A stretch of DNA of 64,000 nucleotides from the NCBI GenBank assembly GCA_951812925.1, contig OX638370.1, positions 29,317,964-29,381,963 of the forward strand, given 5' to 3'. A model generated the notes under the pieces. The model was given only the letters and a program-made list of their open reading frames with translations. It was not told where the DNA came from and ran no database searches. Origin of the DNA: Calliopum simillimum. Taxonomy: Eukaryota; Arthropoda; Insecta; Diptera; Lauxaniidae. The translations under genes were made by a program, and so were the position numbers. How positions within the stretch are numbered: position 1 is the first letter of the stretch; the number at the start of each line of letters is the position of its first letter. This document shows positions 47,691-60,862 of the stretch, one piece after another.

Positions 47691-48987
47691 TAACCTAACC
47701 TAGCCTAACCTAACATAACCTAACCTAACCTAACCTAACCTAAACTAACCTAACCTAACCTAACCTAACCTAACCTAACCTAACCTAACCTAACCTAACC
47801 TAACCTAACCTAACCTAACCTAACCTAACCTAACCTAACCTAACCTAACCTAACCTAACCTAACCTAACCTAACCTAACCTAACCTAACCTAACCTAACC
47901 TAACCTAACCTAACCTAACCTAACCTAACCTAACCTAACCTAACCTAACCTAACCTAACCTAACCTAACCTAACCTAACCTAACCTAACCTAACCTAACC
48001 TAACCTAACCTAACCTAACCTAACCTAACCTAACCTAACCTAACCTAACCTAACCTAACCTAACCTAACCTAACCTAACCTAACCTAACCTAACCTAACC
48101 TAACCTAACCTAACCTAACCTAACCTAACCTAACCTAACCTAACCTAACCTAACCTAACCTAACCTAACCTAACCTAACCTAACCTAACCTAACCTAACC
48201 TAACCTAACCTAACCTAACCTAACCTAACCTAACCTAACCTAACCTAACCTAACCTAACCTAACCTAACCTAACCTAACCTAACCTAACCTAACCTAACC
48301 TAACCTAACCTAACCTAACCTAACCTAACCTAACCTAACCTAACCTAACCTAACCTAACCTAACCTAACCTAACCTAACCTAACCTAACCTAACCTAACC
48401 TAACCTAACCTAACCTAACCTAACCTAACCTAACCTAACCTAACCTAACCTAACCTAACCTAACCTAACCTAACCTAACCTAACCTAACCTAACCTAACC
48501 TAACCTAACCTAACCTAACCTAACCTAACCTAACCTAACCTAACCTAACCTAACCTAACCTAACCTAACCTAACCTAACCTAACCTAACCTAACCTAACC
48601 TAACCTAACCTAACCTAACCTAACCTAACCTAACCTAACCTAACCTAACCTAACCTAACCTAACCTAACCTAACCTAACCTAACCTAACCTAACCTAACC
48701 TAACCTAACCTAACCTAACCTAACCTAACCTAACCTAACCTAACCTAACCTAACCTAACCTAACCTAACCTAACCTAACCTAACCTAACCTAACCTAACC
48801 TAACCTAACCTAACCTAACCTAACCTAACCTAACCTAACCTAACCTAACCTAACCTAACCTAACCTAACCTAACCTAACCTAACCTAACCTAACCTAACC
48901 TAACCTAACCTAACCTAACCTAACCTAACCTAACCTAACCTAACCTAACCTAACCTAACCTAACCTAACCTAACCTAACCTAACCTA
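47691..48987. repeat. (TAACC)n = (TTAGG)n array, about 1.3 kb
   Basis: About 259 pentamer units. Variants (TAGCC, TAACA, TAAAC) occur only in the first 60 bp. From about 47752 to 48986 all units are identical. TTAGG is the ancestral insect telomere repeat, lost from telomeres in Diptera. The array is interstitial, flanked on the left by a LINE remnant and on the right by ordinary sequence, so it is not a chromosome end here. Confidence 0.97.
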
Positions 48988-51900
48988 TGGTTTTGTCGCC
49001 CGAATGTTGCATGTTTTCGTAAAAGATGTACTTATCTTATGTGACTTTGGGTACATTAGGTATAATTATCTGGTTAAGTAGTTTGTGCCTAGTCTTCTCC
49101 ACATCCAACGCACCCATCAGATTCTCCTTAGAACAAAATAATTTCTTCACCTTCATCGGAAGAAGTATAAATATTAGGGTGCAACACTTTTTCGAAAGAA
49201 CGCGAAAATCAAAGGTTTCATCAAAGATTATCTTAGAAGTAGTCGTTATAACAAAGACTACACAATTGTTTTGTATCAAAATTCCTGAAAAGACGGGCTA
49301 CCTGGGGTCCAAGCGCCAAAAAATTTTAAAAACTATGAAATTATTGGTATATGTTCAAAAAAATGTTTTGATCGAAATCAATGCACATTAAAAATGTCCT
49401 GACATGAGAGTATTTTTTTTTTAAATTTTATTCAGGATTTTCATTTAATCTATTGTGTGTAAAAATCCTTTAGAATCAGACAATTAAATGCTTGTTATCA
49501 TACGGAAAATGATATCTGTCTAGTTTTAAATGCGTTATTTACCTTTGAATTTCAAACCATCTGCCTGATGTTAATTTAGTTTTTTCATTTGCTTTTGGTG
49601 GTAGACTGAGTATTTGTCTTTATTTTTTTTTTCTGAATCTGTACATGAGTTACTCACCCTTTTTAATTTCAGGGGGTTGTTGATTTAACCACAAACTACA
49701 GAAATCACTTTAAATTGGGCACATTATTTGTTTGTTTGGATGCAGTACTTTTAAAGAAATATCATACCGAGCTTGCTGCTTTGCTTGCCAAGGATAATAA
49801 TTTGCAGAAATGCAAAAATAGACCTTCAAGGCTATTTATGGCGAAAAATATCCTCAGCTTGAAAGCTAACTTTCTATGGCGCTGTGACATTTTTCTCGCA
49901 TCGATTTACTCAAACTTTTGCCTTATTACTATCACTTAGTAATAAACTTTAATTTGGATTTTTTCAGACATTTTAGTCAATAAATATCTAATAATTCAGT
50001 ATCATATGTCTCTTTACCAATGCAGAGTACAGGAAAAATAGCAAAATGATTTTAATTTCAGATTAGTTGGAAAAGCTAGAAAGAAAAAAACCAAAGAAAA
50101 TGAAGTCAACTTAATATAACGACTCTATGATGTCCTTATTGGTGCAAAAAACAAATGCGCTTGCATGTCGTACGATGCTTTATTTACAAAACACCCACCG
50201 ATAATAAAGTCAAATTGCTAAGGACACGCGATGTCCTTGTTAAACATTGCATGGTTCAGAATCAAACCAAATAAAATTGAGTTACTTAGAAAAAAAAACT
50301 AACCCCAAAAATTTTATTTCATCAATGCGCTTGCATTGAATTAACTTGCATCCTGTATTATCCTGTATAAACAAACTATCCATATAGATTATGCTTAAAT
50401 ATACATCATTGATTTTGACCAAGTTGTTAAAGCAGCAGCAGCAAAAGCCAAAAATGCCACTTGCCTTTTTAAATGTCACTTGTTGCTGTTTGCATACTCT
50501 CACAGTTCATCCTTTGATCCTTAAACATACACTTTGGTATTGCAAAAATAAAAAAAAAAAAAATTGAAAATGCCATTTTGCTGCCAATTTAGCAAACACT
50601 TAAACCAATTTCTCACTTCAAGCGCTACGAAGTAACTTCAGCATCCCATATATCCCCATAGTCAACGCTAAGCATATCCTTGTTGGCTTTATATATGTAT
50701 ACAAAAAAAAAAAAGAAATGCTTAGTTGTTGTTGTTACAATTTCTTCAAAGTGCCAAAGTGTGAAAATGTCATGTTGGTGGCTATGACATTCACAGCAGC
50801 AACAACAACAGCAACAGCAGCAACAGTGATGCACAGCAATACGAACAGACGGAAGTGCAATTTTAAATGATGCAGTGAATGCAACGTCTGTCGCTCACTC
50901 AGTTGTTGGTCGGATGGCAAACATAAATGCACGGTTGGAGGCACTGTGGCATAACAGCTTTATTAAACCGTATGTTCTATATATTGTACGTCAAGAAAGA
51001 GCATACAAAGTATATTTTAAATTGTGGTACTTAGCATTACTTGGATTGTGGATACAAACTTGCGAACTTTTGGATCTTCTAAAGCAGCGATGTTAATCTC
51101 ATGGCCCGCGGGCCACATGCGGCTCATTATCTTTCAATCTGCGGCCCAAACTGCGTATCAAAATAATTGCATTTGAAAAATCTAAATTTTTATTTAGAAG
51201 AAATTAGTCAGAGTTAATCTCGGGTCTAAAATTCAAAAATTAACTAAATTGGAAAAAAACGTAACATCCAAAGACATTTTCTTACTCCAGGGTTACCCTG
51301 GTTACCATCCTTTGATTTTAGAACTTGAAGAACGAGGTGAAGATATTTTTAGAAAAAAAGAAAGAAAATACTGAACTGTTATTTGATGGAAAATTACTGC
51401 AAGACCTTTCCTTTATGGTTGATATAACGAAACACTTGGCAGATTTTAATTTGATACTACAAGGACAAAGTCAAGTTATAACTACGTTGTTTGTCTAAAT
51501 TAGAGCTTTTAAATTTTGAGTTGTATTAACTTTTTATAGTTATTGCTTAAATAATAAACAAATTAAAAGCACAAAAAAATCTTTTTAAACTTTACGTTTA
51601 ATAGTATAAAAAACAAAATCCCACCCCGACCGTATAAATTCTTTCACTGTAACAAAACTTCTAGGCTAAAATCCCCGGACAGTCCACTATAACGATTTTT
51701 TCCCATTTTTGGTACTTAAAATGGGTATGTACGCAGTTTTCCGAGCGCCATTTTCAATTTTAACATCATATTTGGATTTAGCAACCTAGAGAACCCCCTG
51801 AATAGCATAATTTTCCATTTTTAAGCATTTTAGAACAGTTCTATTGAATTTATCCGATTTTGAGGGTTCACGGGGGATTAAAAAAGTTTTGGGGAAAAGC

Positions 51901-52093
51901 CGCAAAAAACTAATGGGTTGGTTTTGTTTTAAATTTTATTATGAACAAAATGAGCCCTGTCGGATCAAAATCGGTGCATGTTTAGCAAAATTTTAAATTA
52001 ATATCTAATTTGCCTGCACTAATTAAGAAATGGAAAAGTTATATAAAATTGAATGAAAAATTACCGAATTGCATTTATGCCTATTTTTCAATT
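48988..52093. other. No gene recognised; small microsatellites
   Basis: A 121-codon frame at 49026-49391 and an antisense frame at 49037-49279 overlap and match no family I know. CAG/CAA repeats lie at 50793-50826, antisense to a Cys-rich artefact frame. The rest is AT-rich. Confidence 0.35.
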
Positions 52094-52758
52094 TTTATAC
52101 CTTACACCCAGGGTATATTCACTTTGTCCTTCCGATTGTTACGCAGAGAAGGAGGCGTGGCAGATATAGAAAAGAATATATATTCTTGATCAGCATCACC
52201 TCCTGAGTCGATATAGCTATGTCCGTCTGTCTGTCTGGCTGGCTGTCTGGCTGGCTGGGTGGCTGTGTGTGGAAATATATTTTTTGGGAAAACTAAGCAA
52301 GATAATTCAATAAAATTTGGTGCACAGCCTTCGTCGTCAAAGTTAGTTCGGGGGATTGAAAATGAATGAATTCGGTCGACGGAACCGCCTACCACCCATA
52401 CAAAAAATATATTCAAAATACAACTTTTGTAGTATATTTCACGATCATGCAACCAAAATTTATTTAAATACTACGAATTATTAGTGCAAACTCTGAGCAA
52501 AATTTGGTTGAATTCGAACAAGAGGGCGTGGGACCTCCAATATAAGCAAAAAGTTTAAAACGCTGTACTGAAAATATTTTTTGAGATAATCCAACCAAAT
52601 TTCACTTAAATACTGAGAACTATTAATTCTAACTCTGAGAAAAAACTCGGTGAATTTGGACAAGAGGGCGTGGCACCTCCTATATAAGCAAAATTTTCAA
52701 AATACTGCTGTGTAAGGTACTTAGTGTTTGGCCAGGCCAAAGTTAACACCCTTACTAG
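52094..52758 (+). mobile_element. Helitron-like repeat family H, copy 7 (near full length)
   Basis: Starts with the ATACC...GGTAT hairpin. Has two internal 'gggcgtgg' units. Ends TTTGGCCAGGCCAAA, then GTTAACACCCTTACTAG and T-rich sequence. Confidence 0.75.
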
Positions 52759-52769
52759 TTTTTTAGCAC

Positions 52770-54310
52770 CTGGAGACCGATCCCTGCTCGGTCAACAATC
52801 TGGTCTTATTATTTTAGTCGATGTTTTTATTCATAGCTATTTTTTGTTATGAAACTTGTACCTTTTTACCTCTAATAGTCATGCTTTCAAAATGATAAAT
52901 AAACCGATGAAAATAATAATAAGAAAGAACTCGGAAAGAATCGAATGGTATAGAAAAATATCAAAAACTCAAATAGAATGCCCTAAAATATTTCGTCTTT
53001 TGTATGGGGGCTGAAATATCTTATCTTCAAAAGATCAAAACTCGAAAAATAAGAGTCCTATTGAAAAAATCTGAAAGGATATTTTGATAAGGAAGAGTGC
53101 GGCTATTCGATGCTAGTAATAAAAAAGAATTTCGCCTTTTTTTGCAGGTACGCTATGATACTGAACAAGGCGTTTTCTTCAATTTCAAACAAGGATATTT
53201 CAAAATCCTGCAGGTATAATGACAGTTCTGCTGATGAAGATCGATTCAGCGTCAAAAAGTACATAAAACTGCACAGAATTTCATCAAAATATGTTGTACC
53301 ATTTGCGAGAAATAGCATTTGATGTGCTTTTCTTCTATGGGAGGTTCCACGCAAACCGGCGATATTTTGCCCACTTTCAGCTCGTATGTGCCAAATAGCA
53401 AGTAGGCTCCCTACATTTAAATTCAGAAAGATTGCTTTTGTAGTTTTCTATTTATAGCGTATTATATTTTTGTGGGCGGTGCCACGCCCTTCAACGAATT
53501 TTCCTAATACAACGACAAATCTCATATTTATCATTGTTTGCAGTGGTAACATCTTCTAAATTTTCATTAAAATTATTGAAGTCGTTTTCAAGTAATATTG
53601 AATCAAAATTTTCAATGGTTAAAAAGCAGGCGTGGTACTTCTTTGATACCGCCCACTTTTCGGTTATTACAAGGCATTTATAAGCGTTACCTACACACTA
53701 AATTTCATTAAAATATCTTGTAACATTTGCGAGAAATAGCATTTAACGTATTTTGCTTGCATGGGAGGTTCCACGCGCAACGGCGATATTTTGTCCGCTT
53801 TCATAACAGAGATGTCTTTTAGCAATTGTGTACCTCACAGTTAATTTCACAATGTTTGCTTTATTAGTTGTCTTTTTATACCGTTTCATATTTTTGTGGG
53901 CGGTGCCACGCCCTTCAACGAGTTTTTCAAATATAACGGCGTATCACATATTAATCCTTGTTTACAGAGGTAACATCTCCTAAATTTTCATTGAAATTGT
54001 TGGAGTCGTTTTCGAGTAATATTGAATCAAGGGGGGAGGGGGTCACTTCTTCGATCCCGCCCACTTTTCTGTTACAGGGTATTATTAAGCAGTACCCGCT
54101 CTCCAAATTTTATTCAAATACCTTGCACGGTTTGCGAGTTATGACTAAATCAAATTTAAAATTTTGGGCAGTGCCACGCCCTCTGGTGAGCATTTGGAAA
54201 GTTCAAACCTAGCTCATTCTTCATTGTATGCTAGTATCTAACACTATTCCAAGTTTCATTGAAATCGCTGTAGCTGTTTTCGGGAAAAAAAATATTGAGT
54301 ACAAAAAAAC
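52770..54310. repeat. Repeat family K, copy 1 (~1.5 kb), with ~424-bp internal repeat
   Basis: Begins 'ggagaccgatccctgctcgg', with a CCGA...TCGG hairpin. Internal blocks recur: 'gggcggtgccacgcccttca' at about 53474 and 53898, and 'atttgcgagaaatagcattt' at about 53301 and 53728. A second copy lies at 60.97-62.57 kb. No coding capacity; superfamily unknown. Confidence 0.7.
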
Positions 54311-54721
54311 AAACAAAAAAACATACAATTTTAGCTCGTTTAAGAAGAGAAGATTTTATATGTCGAAAATTCGTATGTTATATAGGGACCAGGATATGCC
54401 AGTCAGAAATTACAAATCACTTGTTTTTAGAAAAAAAAAAAAATAAAATTTCTCTTAAAAAACAAAAAAAAAAAATCAAAAACACAAAACGCATAAAAAA
54501 TTAACGGAAGGTCACGTATGTAACAATAATTCTGAATACTCTATGCCGGAGATATGACTATAACAATAACTGACATCTGATACAAAAAACAAGAATAGAT
54601 TATATAATAATAATAGCATTATATTTAAAAAAAAACATTGAATTTCCTGAATAAGAGAAGAACAAAAGGGACCCAGAATTTCTCAACTGTTACCTTAGAT
54701 ATCAAGTCATTTTCATTTGAG

Positions 54722-54757
54722 TATAAAACGCCATCTAAATTTTTGAAATTTTTAGTG
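54722..54757 (+). promoter_or_regulatory. TATA box and initiator of the small peptide gene
   Basis: TATAAA at 54722-54727. TTAGTG, one change from the insect initiator TCAGTG, at 54752-54757 places the start about 32 bp after the TATA T, the usual spacing. Confidence 0.55.
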
Positions 54758-54777
54758 TTCATCTGATTTTGTTTTGA

Positions 54778-54924
54778 ATGAGAACGATGAACGGGTTAAA
54801 AGTTTCTCTAGTGCAGGCTTTAATGCTGTTAATGGCTTTTGGAGTAATTCATGCTGATGAGCTTTCAACGTCGCGACCGTGGACGCCAGTTTGCCCGCCA
54901 TGGCACCCACAATGCCCTTTTTAA
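54778..54924 (+). CDS. Small secreted Pro/Trp/Cys-rich peptide precursor, 48 aa
   Basis: Intronless frame. A signal peptide (MRTMNGLKVSLVQALMLL, then MAFGVIHA) has a charged start, a hydrophobic core and a small residue at the likely cleavage site before DEL. The mature part is about 22 residues, starting DELSTSR and ending PWTPVCPPWHPQCPF: six prolines, two tryptophans and two cysteines with six residues between, able to form a small disulphide ring. A second in-frame ATG at 54787 (45 aa) has a better -3 A and could be the true start. TATA box, initiator and AATAAA lie close by, giving a transcript of about 240 nt. Insect antimicrobial, male accessory gland and salivary peptides have this layout, but I do not recognise the family, so function is open. 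Confidence 0.65.
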   Translation: MRTMNGLKVSLVQALMLLMAFGVIHADELSTSRPWTPVCPPWHPQCPF

Positions 54925-54969
54925 TTAATATCCAAGGATTTTTGAGTTTTTGTTACTACGAAAATTTAT

Positions 54970-54975
54970 AATAAA
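54970..54975 (+). terminator. Polyadenylation signal of the small peptide gene
   Basis: AATAAA 46 bp after the stop codon, followed about 13 bp later by a GT-rich 'tgtgtgag' stretch typical of a downstream element. Confidence 0.6.
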
Positions 54976-56269
54976 AACTATGTGTGAGTTATAGTATCAC
55001 TTTATTAATCAACTGTGAATATACTTTGTGCTTCATTTATTTAGATTGTCAGAATTTTTTTTTTACAAAACTAGTGGTTAATAAACTGAGCTATGCGAGT
55101 GTGAATTTAGAAGTAGTCGGTTCGTTGAACATGTTTAAAACGTGAAAAAATTTTAAATTCGTTAAATCTGGTAAGCAACTTGAAAGTCTAAATCTGAGCC
55201 TTTAAATTTTAATTTAAATTATGTTGGTAACTTTTTTTTCTCAAAGATATCCTTACTTAAAAAGATACAAAAGTGCAAAAAACCCGTTTTGCCAATATTT
55301 CTACGATATCTCTTAGAAGCATGAAGATATAAACATAATTTGAATAAAGTTTTAAAGAAAAAGATTTGGGCTTTCAAGTAATTTAACCAGATTTAACAAA
55401 TATATGATATGTTACATAGTTATATAGCTTCAAAAAATGGCAAAAAACGATTTTTTTTTGATTTTTGGGTTAGAATATCTCAAAAACTATACACGATAGA
55501 GCAATTCAGAGGTCGGATTTGCATTTAGCATTGCAAAACACATCGAATGTGATTATTTTGGTTTTTGTTTATTGCAGTTAAAAATTTATTTTTTTTTTAT
55601 TTGGGAAAATGACACAATTGGAAAAGGGGTGTTATCTCAAAATTTAGTCGAGGAGTCACGAGCGAAAATTTTTGTATACATCATTTGAATGATAAGTAAA
55701 CAGAATTTGGAAAAAAATTTGATGTGCTACGACGTTCGATTTGAAACGGGTTAAGACACACCGCGGTAGTTGATGTTGCTGTATTACCACCAGAAGACCT
55801 TACTCAGGGGATTGATTTCAATATGTAATGTCCAATATATATACACATCTGCCAAAAAACAACCCGAATAGCAATGACAGTTTTTCCAAGGTCACAATCT
55901 TCTCTCAAAAACATCCAGCATAGTATAGTCTAATATTTCGAAAGTCATGGAACCAAATAAGTAGTTCACAATAGAAGAGCCAATCAGGTAAGCGTACAAA
56001 TTTTGGCTTGTGGATCATCATTACCTAACTGAAAGCGGTTGTACCTTAACGGATAAGTACGAGGGGTACTATTTATATTTCGGGAACTGGCAACACTAAT
56101 ATCAATAGCTAAAATCTGGCAACAGCATAATAAAGTTTGACATTTTTTAACATAAACGTACTCACAACGTTTTGATGTACAAGTGCTATTTGCTTTGCTT
56201 ACAACGAGTTAAGAAAATCAATTTTTCCATTGATAACACTACAATGGCCGCCAAAATCAAAAATTTGGA
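54976..56269. other. No gene recognised
   Basis: AT-rich. No frame, repeat or RNA gene supported. Confidence 0.35.
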
Positions 56270-56560
56270 AAACAAAATTAAAATATCAACTTTAAAGGTC
56301 CAGAAACTTGCGAAATCCTTTTGAACTCAATAAACCAAATTAATCCTTATTAAGCTCATATTATTGGCTAAAAGTTTCTAAAAAAAAAAGTTTTCTCTAA
56401 AATGCAAGAATGGCCCAATAATTTTTTTTTGTCTAAAACAAGACAGAAAATCAGTTTTAACCCTATTACTCCTCAGAGGTACATTTTAGACCCCCCTCAA
56501 GTGCAATTTTTTGTTAGCTTAGGCCTCCACTATCACCTCCTAGATGCTTTTCAACTTTAT
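56270..56560. repeat. Half copy of foldback FB2
   Basis: 'aaaatatcaactttaaaggt' and the following 270 bp match the right arm of FB2 (21020-21200) and the reverse of its left arm, including 'aagttttctctaaaa' and 'gtacattttagacc'. The partner arm is absent. Confidence 0.65.
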
Positions 56561-56610
56561 GCGTTATACACCCTATGTAATATTCGAATTTATGACAAAT
56601 AAAATAAAAA

Positions 56611-57216
56611 CTTGTAATGGTGTAGCTTTTGGCCTGACCAAACATTAGATACCCAACAGTATTTTTAAAATTTTGCTTAAATGGTACCGTGCCTTCTTGT
56701 CCGATTTCACCCAGTTCTTGCTCAGAGCTTGCATTTAGAGTCCTTAGAGTCTGAGTAAAATGTAGTTCGATTATCTCAAAAAACGCTTTCAGTATAACGT
56801 TTTGAAGCTTTTGCTTATATGGGAGGTGCCACGCCCTCTTGTCCGAATTTGCCTGTTTTTTTTAGAGCTTGCACTTACAAGTCGTAGTATTTATGTGTAT
56901 TTCGGTTGCATTGTCGTAAAAAATACTAGCAAAGTTGCATTTTGAATATATTTTTGTATAGGCGGTAGGCGTGTCCGTTGACCGATTTCGCTCATTTTCA
57001 ATCCCACGGAGGCAGTGTATCAAATTTCATTGAATTATCTTGCTCAGTTTTCCCAGAAAATGTATTTTCACGCACACCCAGCCAGACGGACATGGCTATA
57101 TCGACTCAGGAGGTGACGCTGATCAAGAATAAATATACTTTTCTATATCTGCCACGTTTCTTTCTCTGCGGTACAAATGGAAGGACAAAGTGAATACACC
57201 CTGGGTGCAGGGTATA
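56611..57216 (-). mobile_element. Helitron-like repeat family H, copy 8 (near full length)
   Basis: The minus-strand end reads CATTACAAG, so the CTAG tip has mutated to CAAG. The hairpin is slightly degraded (TTGGCCTGACCAA). The opposite hairpin 'accctgggtgcagggt' is at about 57198-57213. Confidence 0.7.
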
Positions 57217-60200
57217 AAAAACGCAAAACGGAAATTTTGTTTCCGAAATATTGCAAATTAATTTGTTTTTATTTTTTTTTTTAATTTACGTATTAAAAAA
57301 AAAATTAATAAATAGAAAGAAACAAGAAAAGTCAGTTCTGATGTGTTTTCGATGCTGAACCCGAAATCAAAATTTGTCTATTGCTTCTGGATTTTGAGAT
57401 CATCTAACTAAATATTTAGCAATAATAGTTTGTTTATCATTTTTTGAGATTATATAACAAGGCAAAGTAATAGTTAACCATATAACCAGATATATTAAAG
57501 AGGTGCTTTATGGCTGTTTCTAGATTAAGCTCTAAGTCTCGTTATAAGTCACGTGATTTATTTGCATGTATTCTCCTGGAACTCCTAGAAAGAGTATAGG
57601 TCTTCATTTTTCACGATCCTTTGCGATGGCTTTTTTTTCCACGACTTTCCGTTTTCTAGGATTTACTTCTCCAACAACCTTTTCGAGATACTTAGTTATT
57701 GGTCTACCAAGTCCTCTACTGTCTTGTGGATTCTACTCAAGGGCATGGCGGCAGACTTCGCTGTGTGGTAAGAGAAAAATAGTTTTCTTGAATGAATATA
57801 TTTCTGGGCACACAGCTGTTAAAGTGTTCCAAGATGAGACAACCCCCTTTTGAATTCATTGAGGAACTCTCGTGATAATAAAGACTATTTTATAAAAGGA
57901 TATTTTATTTTTTGCAAATGTAGCGAATGGGGTTGATCATTATCTTGTTGTTGATAAGCATATAGCTCAAGTAAATACGTACACATAAAGCTTTGGAACA
58001 CCATTTAAAAAGATTGGTGAGAAAAATCCTGCAAGCATAAAAAGACCGGTAGGAAATAAAAAAGAAAGGAATTTTTGTTATTGTACTAAATTGTATGTAA
58101 GTGTTGCATGGAAACCGTATTAAATTTGTAAAGTTTTAAATAAAGTTAACTTGAAACATAGACTTATCAAAGATATGGTATTTAATTGATTTATTCACAA
58201 TCCAGTGATCGAAGTCTTAAAAAATAATGTCAATATTTTAAAGACAAACATACCTACTAGTAGGTATATTACGTCTACAACATTATACAGAATTCAATTC
58301 AAGAATTATGGTAACATAACTTCTACTCAAAAGCGGATACACACATGAAACATTTTGAAAATTATAAATGACCTTATGACCAACAAACGACCCTTTTCAC
58401 ACTGTAACCAAAAAAAAAAAAAAAAGACATTTGTATAAGGCAAAAATATAATTTCCAACAAATAAATACGAAGACTAATGCGTGCGATAATGATTGCGGT
58501 CAGAATGGGTCAAATGTCCTTTTTGTTGGGGGTATAATAATAAGTAGCAAACAAAATTCCGAACAAGAAAAACACATGTCTTTTATTTTCATATACGAGC
58601 AGAGATGGAATGACATTTAACAAAAAACGCCAATTATGGAATATAATTTATGTGCATGTCCTGTAAAAGCAAAGAGTAGAAAATGTAAAATCTGGTAAGG
58701 ATTTTTTTTTTGGTTTCTACGGTTAACATGTTAACAAAATTGTAGTTGGTAGGCATAATGTGTGTGCATGTGCTTGTCCTGTTGTGGAATAATTAATAAT
58801 ATTCTTGAAAAAGTTCTTTGAAAAGGGATTTGCGTAGGCATTGTGTCGAAATTATGGGCACAAATTTAAGCGTAAAGTATCAAATATAAGTGTGCTTTCC
58901 TGTAGCCAGCTTTTAAAAAGCTTTTGAATAATTTTTAAAGTATTACTGAAGTTTATTTTGTTGACTTTAAGTTTTTCTTTATATTTTTCACAAATATTTA
59001 ATGCATGCTTTTAAAGGATATACAGCTTAGGTAAATCCTTACTATCTAATGTAAACATTATTTGTTGTGTTGTCGTTGCTTAAAAGGCTCTTGGGATTCA
59101 CAAAATGTCTTCATTTTGAAGCAGCGAATTGAGTAAATGTGACTGCAACACCTTGTCTCGTTTTTTTCGTTTTTTTAGGATTTACAGGACATGCGACGCA
59201 CACAAATGCTGTTGCAACATTTGCAGCATGATTGCGCACAGACAAAAAAATATCGCGTTATTCTTTTCTTTTGGGTTTGAGTGTGATGCCACGTTCGCTT
59301 TCATTGTTCACAGAGTAAACTATGAAAAATTCATGTTTATAAAAAATGCAATGATAACAAAGGAGTATCGAGAGAGAGATATCTGCTGCTTTAGTGAATA
59401 GCATGCACTTTGCGGCCACAATTTCTAACAAATTATGCAAAGTACTGAGGTTTTTGGCAATGGTAAACAAAATTTGGGAATGATTTTAAATTTTTAATAA
59501 ATTCTTTAAAAAGTTTTTGATGTAGAATTTTATTTTGTAAGGAAATAACTGTGAATTTGAAACACAAAATGTTTAAAATTTTATAACTAAATGTGAGTGC
59601 ATATGCTTTTTTTCCATATATTAAAAAATCGTACCCATATGTCAAACAGCATCCTTTCACTTTTATCTACCCTTTTCTTTTTTTCCCGCTATTATCATTG
59701 ACAACATCCTTTTACCCAACGATCTCAGGTATAATTTTTTGTACATATGCAAATAAGTTTAGTTTTTACCTCTCAATGTATTGCCTCTGTTTATTTAATT
59801 TATTCAATTTGAATTTTGTTTTCAAATATCCTTTTATGATAGCAGCTGCGTCACAGGATCGCGCTGTAATCCGTTGCTTCAAGGATCATATGTTTTTTTT
59901 CTGGTTGCATCATATATTTTTTTTGTGTTACATACTTAAAAAGCATGTGAATTTCCATTGAAGCGAATATGTCTTTGAAGATGCTACTGTTTTCAGTTGT
60001 ATTTCAGCTGTTCTACTCTGAGGATGTTTTTATATTTTGTTTTTTGTATAACTCACTAAGGAGTAAAGGCTGCGGAACTTACATTATATCAATTTATCCT
60101 CAGGATGTGAAGATTTGAGTTGTATTGTTACAAGTTTATCTGTTCAACCGTTATAATATGAATGCCGCAAAAGTAGTCAAAGTGAAATTTACAGGATATA

Positions 60201-60862
60201 CAGGATATTAAGACAAATCGCTAAAAATTATCACCGAATATATTTTTGGACTAACCGTAAGAAAAGTTCGGACCTTAATGAAAACATAAATGTCAACAGG
60301 CAACGTAAAGAGACTTACTTTAAATATAGAAAGAAAAATGTTTCAAAACTTTCTCGCCAGAAAATTTTCGGCTTTATTTTCTTATTTAAAATTCCTTGAA
60401 GGTCAAGTGCTTAAAAAAATGTCGACTGTCGATTTATGAAAAAATTTAATGTGATAAAATGAAAAGTTTTGTTTTGATACCAGAAAGATGTGTGAAAAGT
60501 TTTAGCACAGTCAATGACTTCTCTCTGCTTCAAATCTATTAGTTGGCCTTAAAGTTTTGAATGTGGATTTATTTCACTTTTCTCACTAGTACATCAAGTT
60601 TTACAGATCTACTACAGAATTTTTGTAATAGCGAAATGTTTCTACAGATGAAATTGCATTATGTTGTATTTGATAGAGAACATTACCACTAAGTCAACTT
60701 TCAAATAGAGAAAATTTCTCAATTAAATACAGTGATAGTGCTAATTTTTCCAATGTCAAAAAATTGTTTTAATGAAAATTTTTTCCCTATAAAACAATTC
60801 ATTTTATGATGGTGGAAAGTTTTTCGCTTTCATTAAATGTATTTGGTGGAAATGAAAAATTA
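57217..60862. other. No gene recognised
   Basis: AT-rich throughout. The 95-codon plus frame at 57566-57853 is antisense to a lysine-rich segment (RPITKYLEKVVGEVNPRKRK on the minus strand), which could be a fragment of a coding element but was not identified. The 122-codon frame at 59593-59961 is Phe/Leu-rich from AT content. Confidence 0.3.

Noticed and set aside
47691..48987. A true telomere or chromosome end
   Set aside because: Ordinary sequence continues on both sides, and a LINE remnant directly precedes the array in the orientation expected for a tail.
49026..49391. 121-codon frame after the TTAGG array
   Set aside because: It overlaps an antisense frame of similar quality, and neither has a domain, promoter signal or codon pattern I can support.
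50625..50834. Poly-cysteine frame
   Set aside because: It is the antisense of a CAG/CAA microsatellite.
59593..59961. 122-codon Phe-rich frame that looks like a membrane protein
   Set aside because: Composition is explained by AT-rich DNA; no conserved features.
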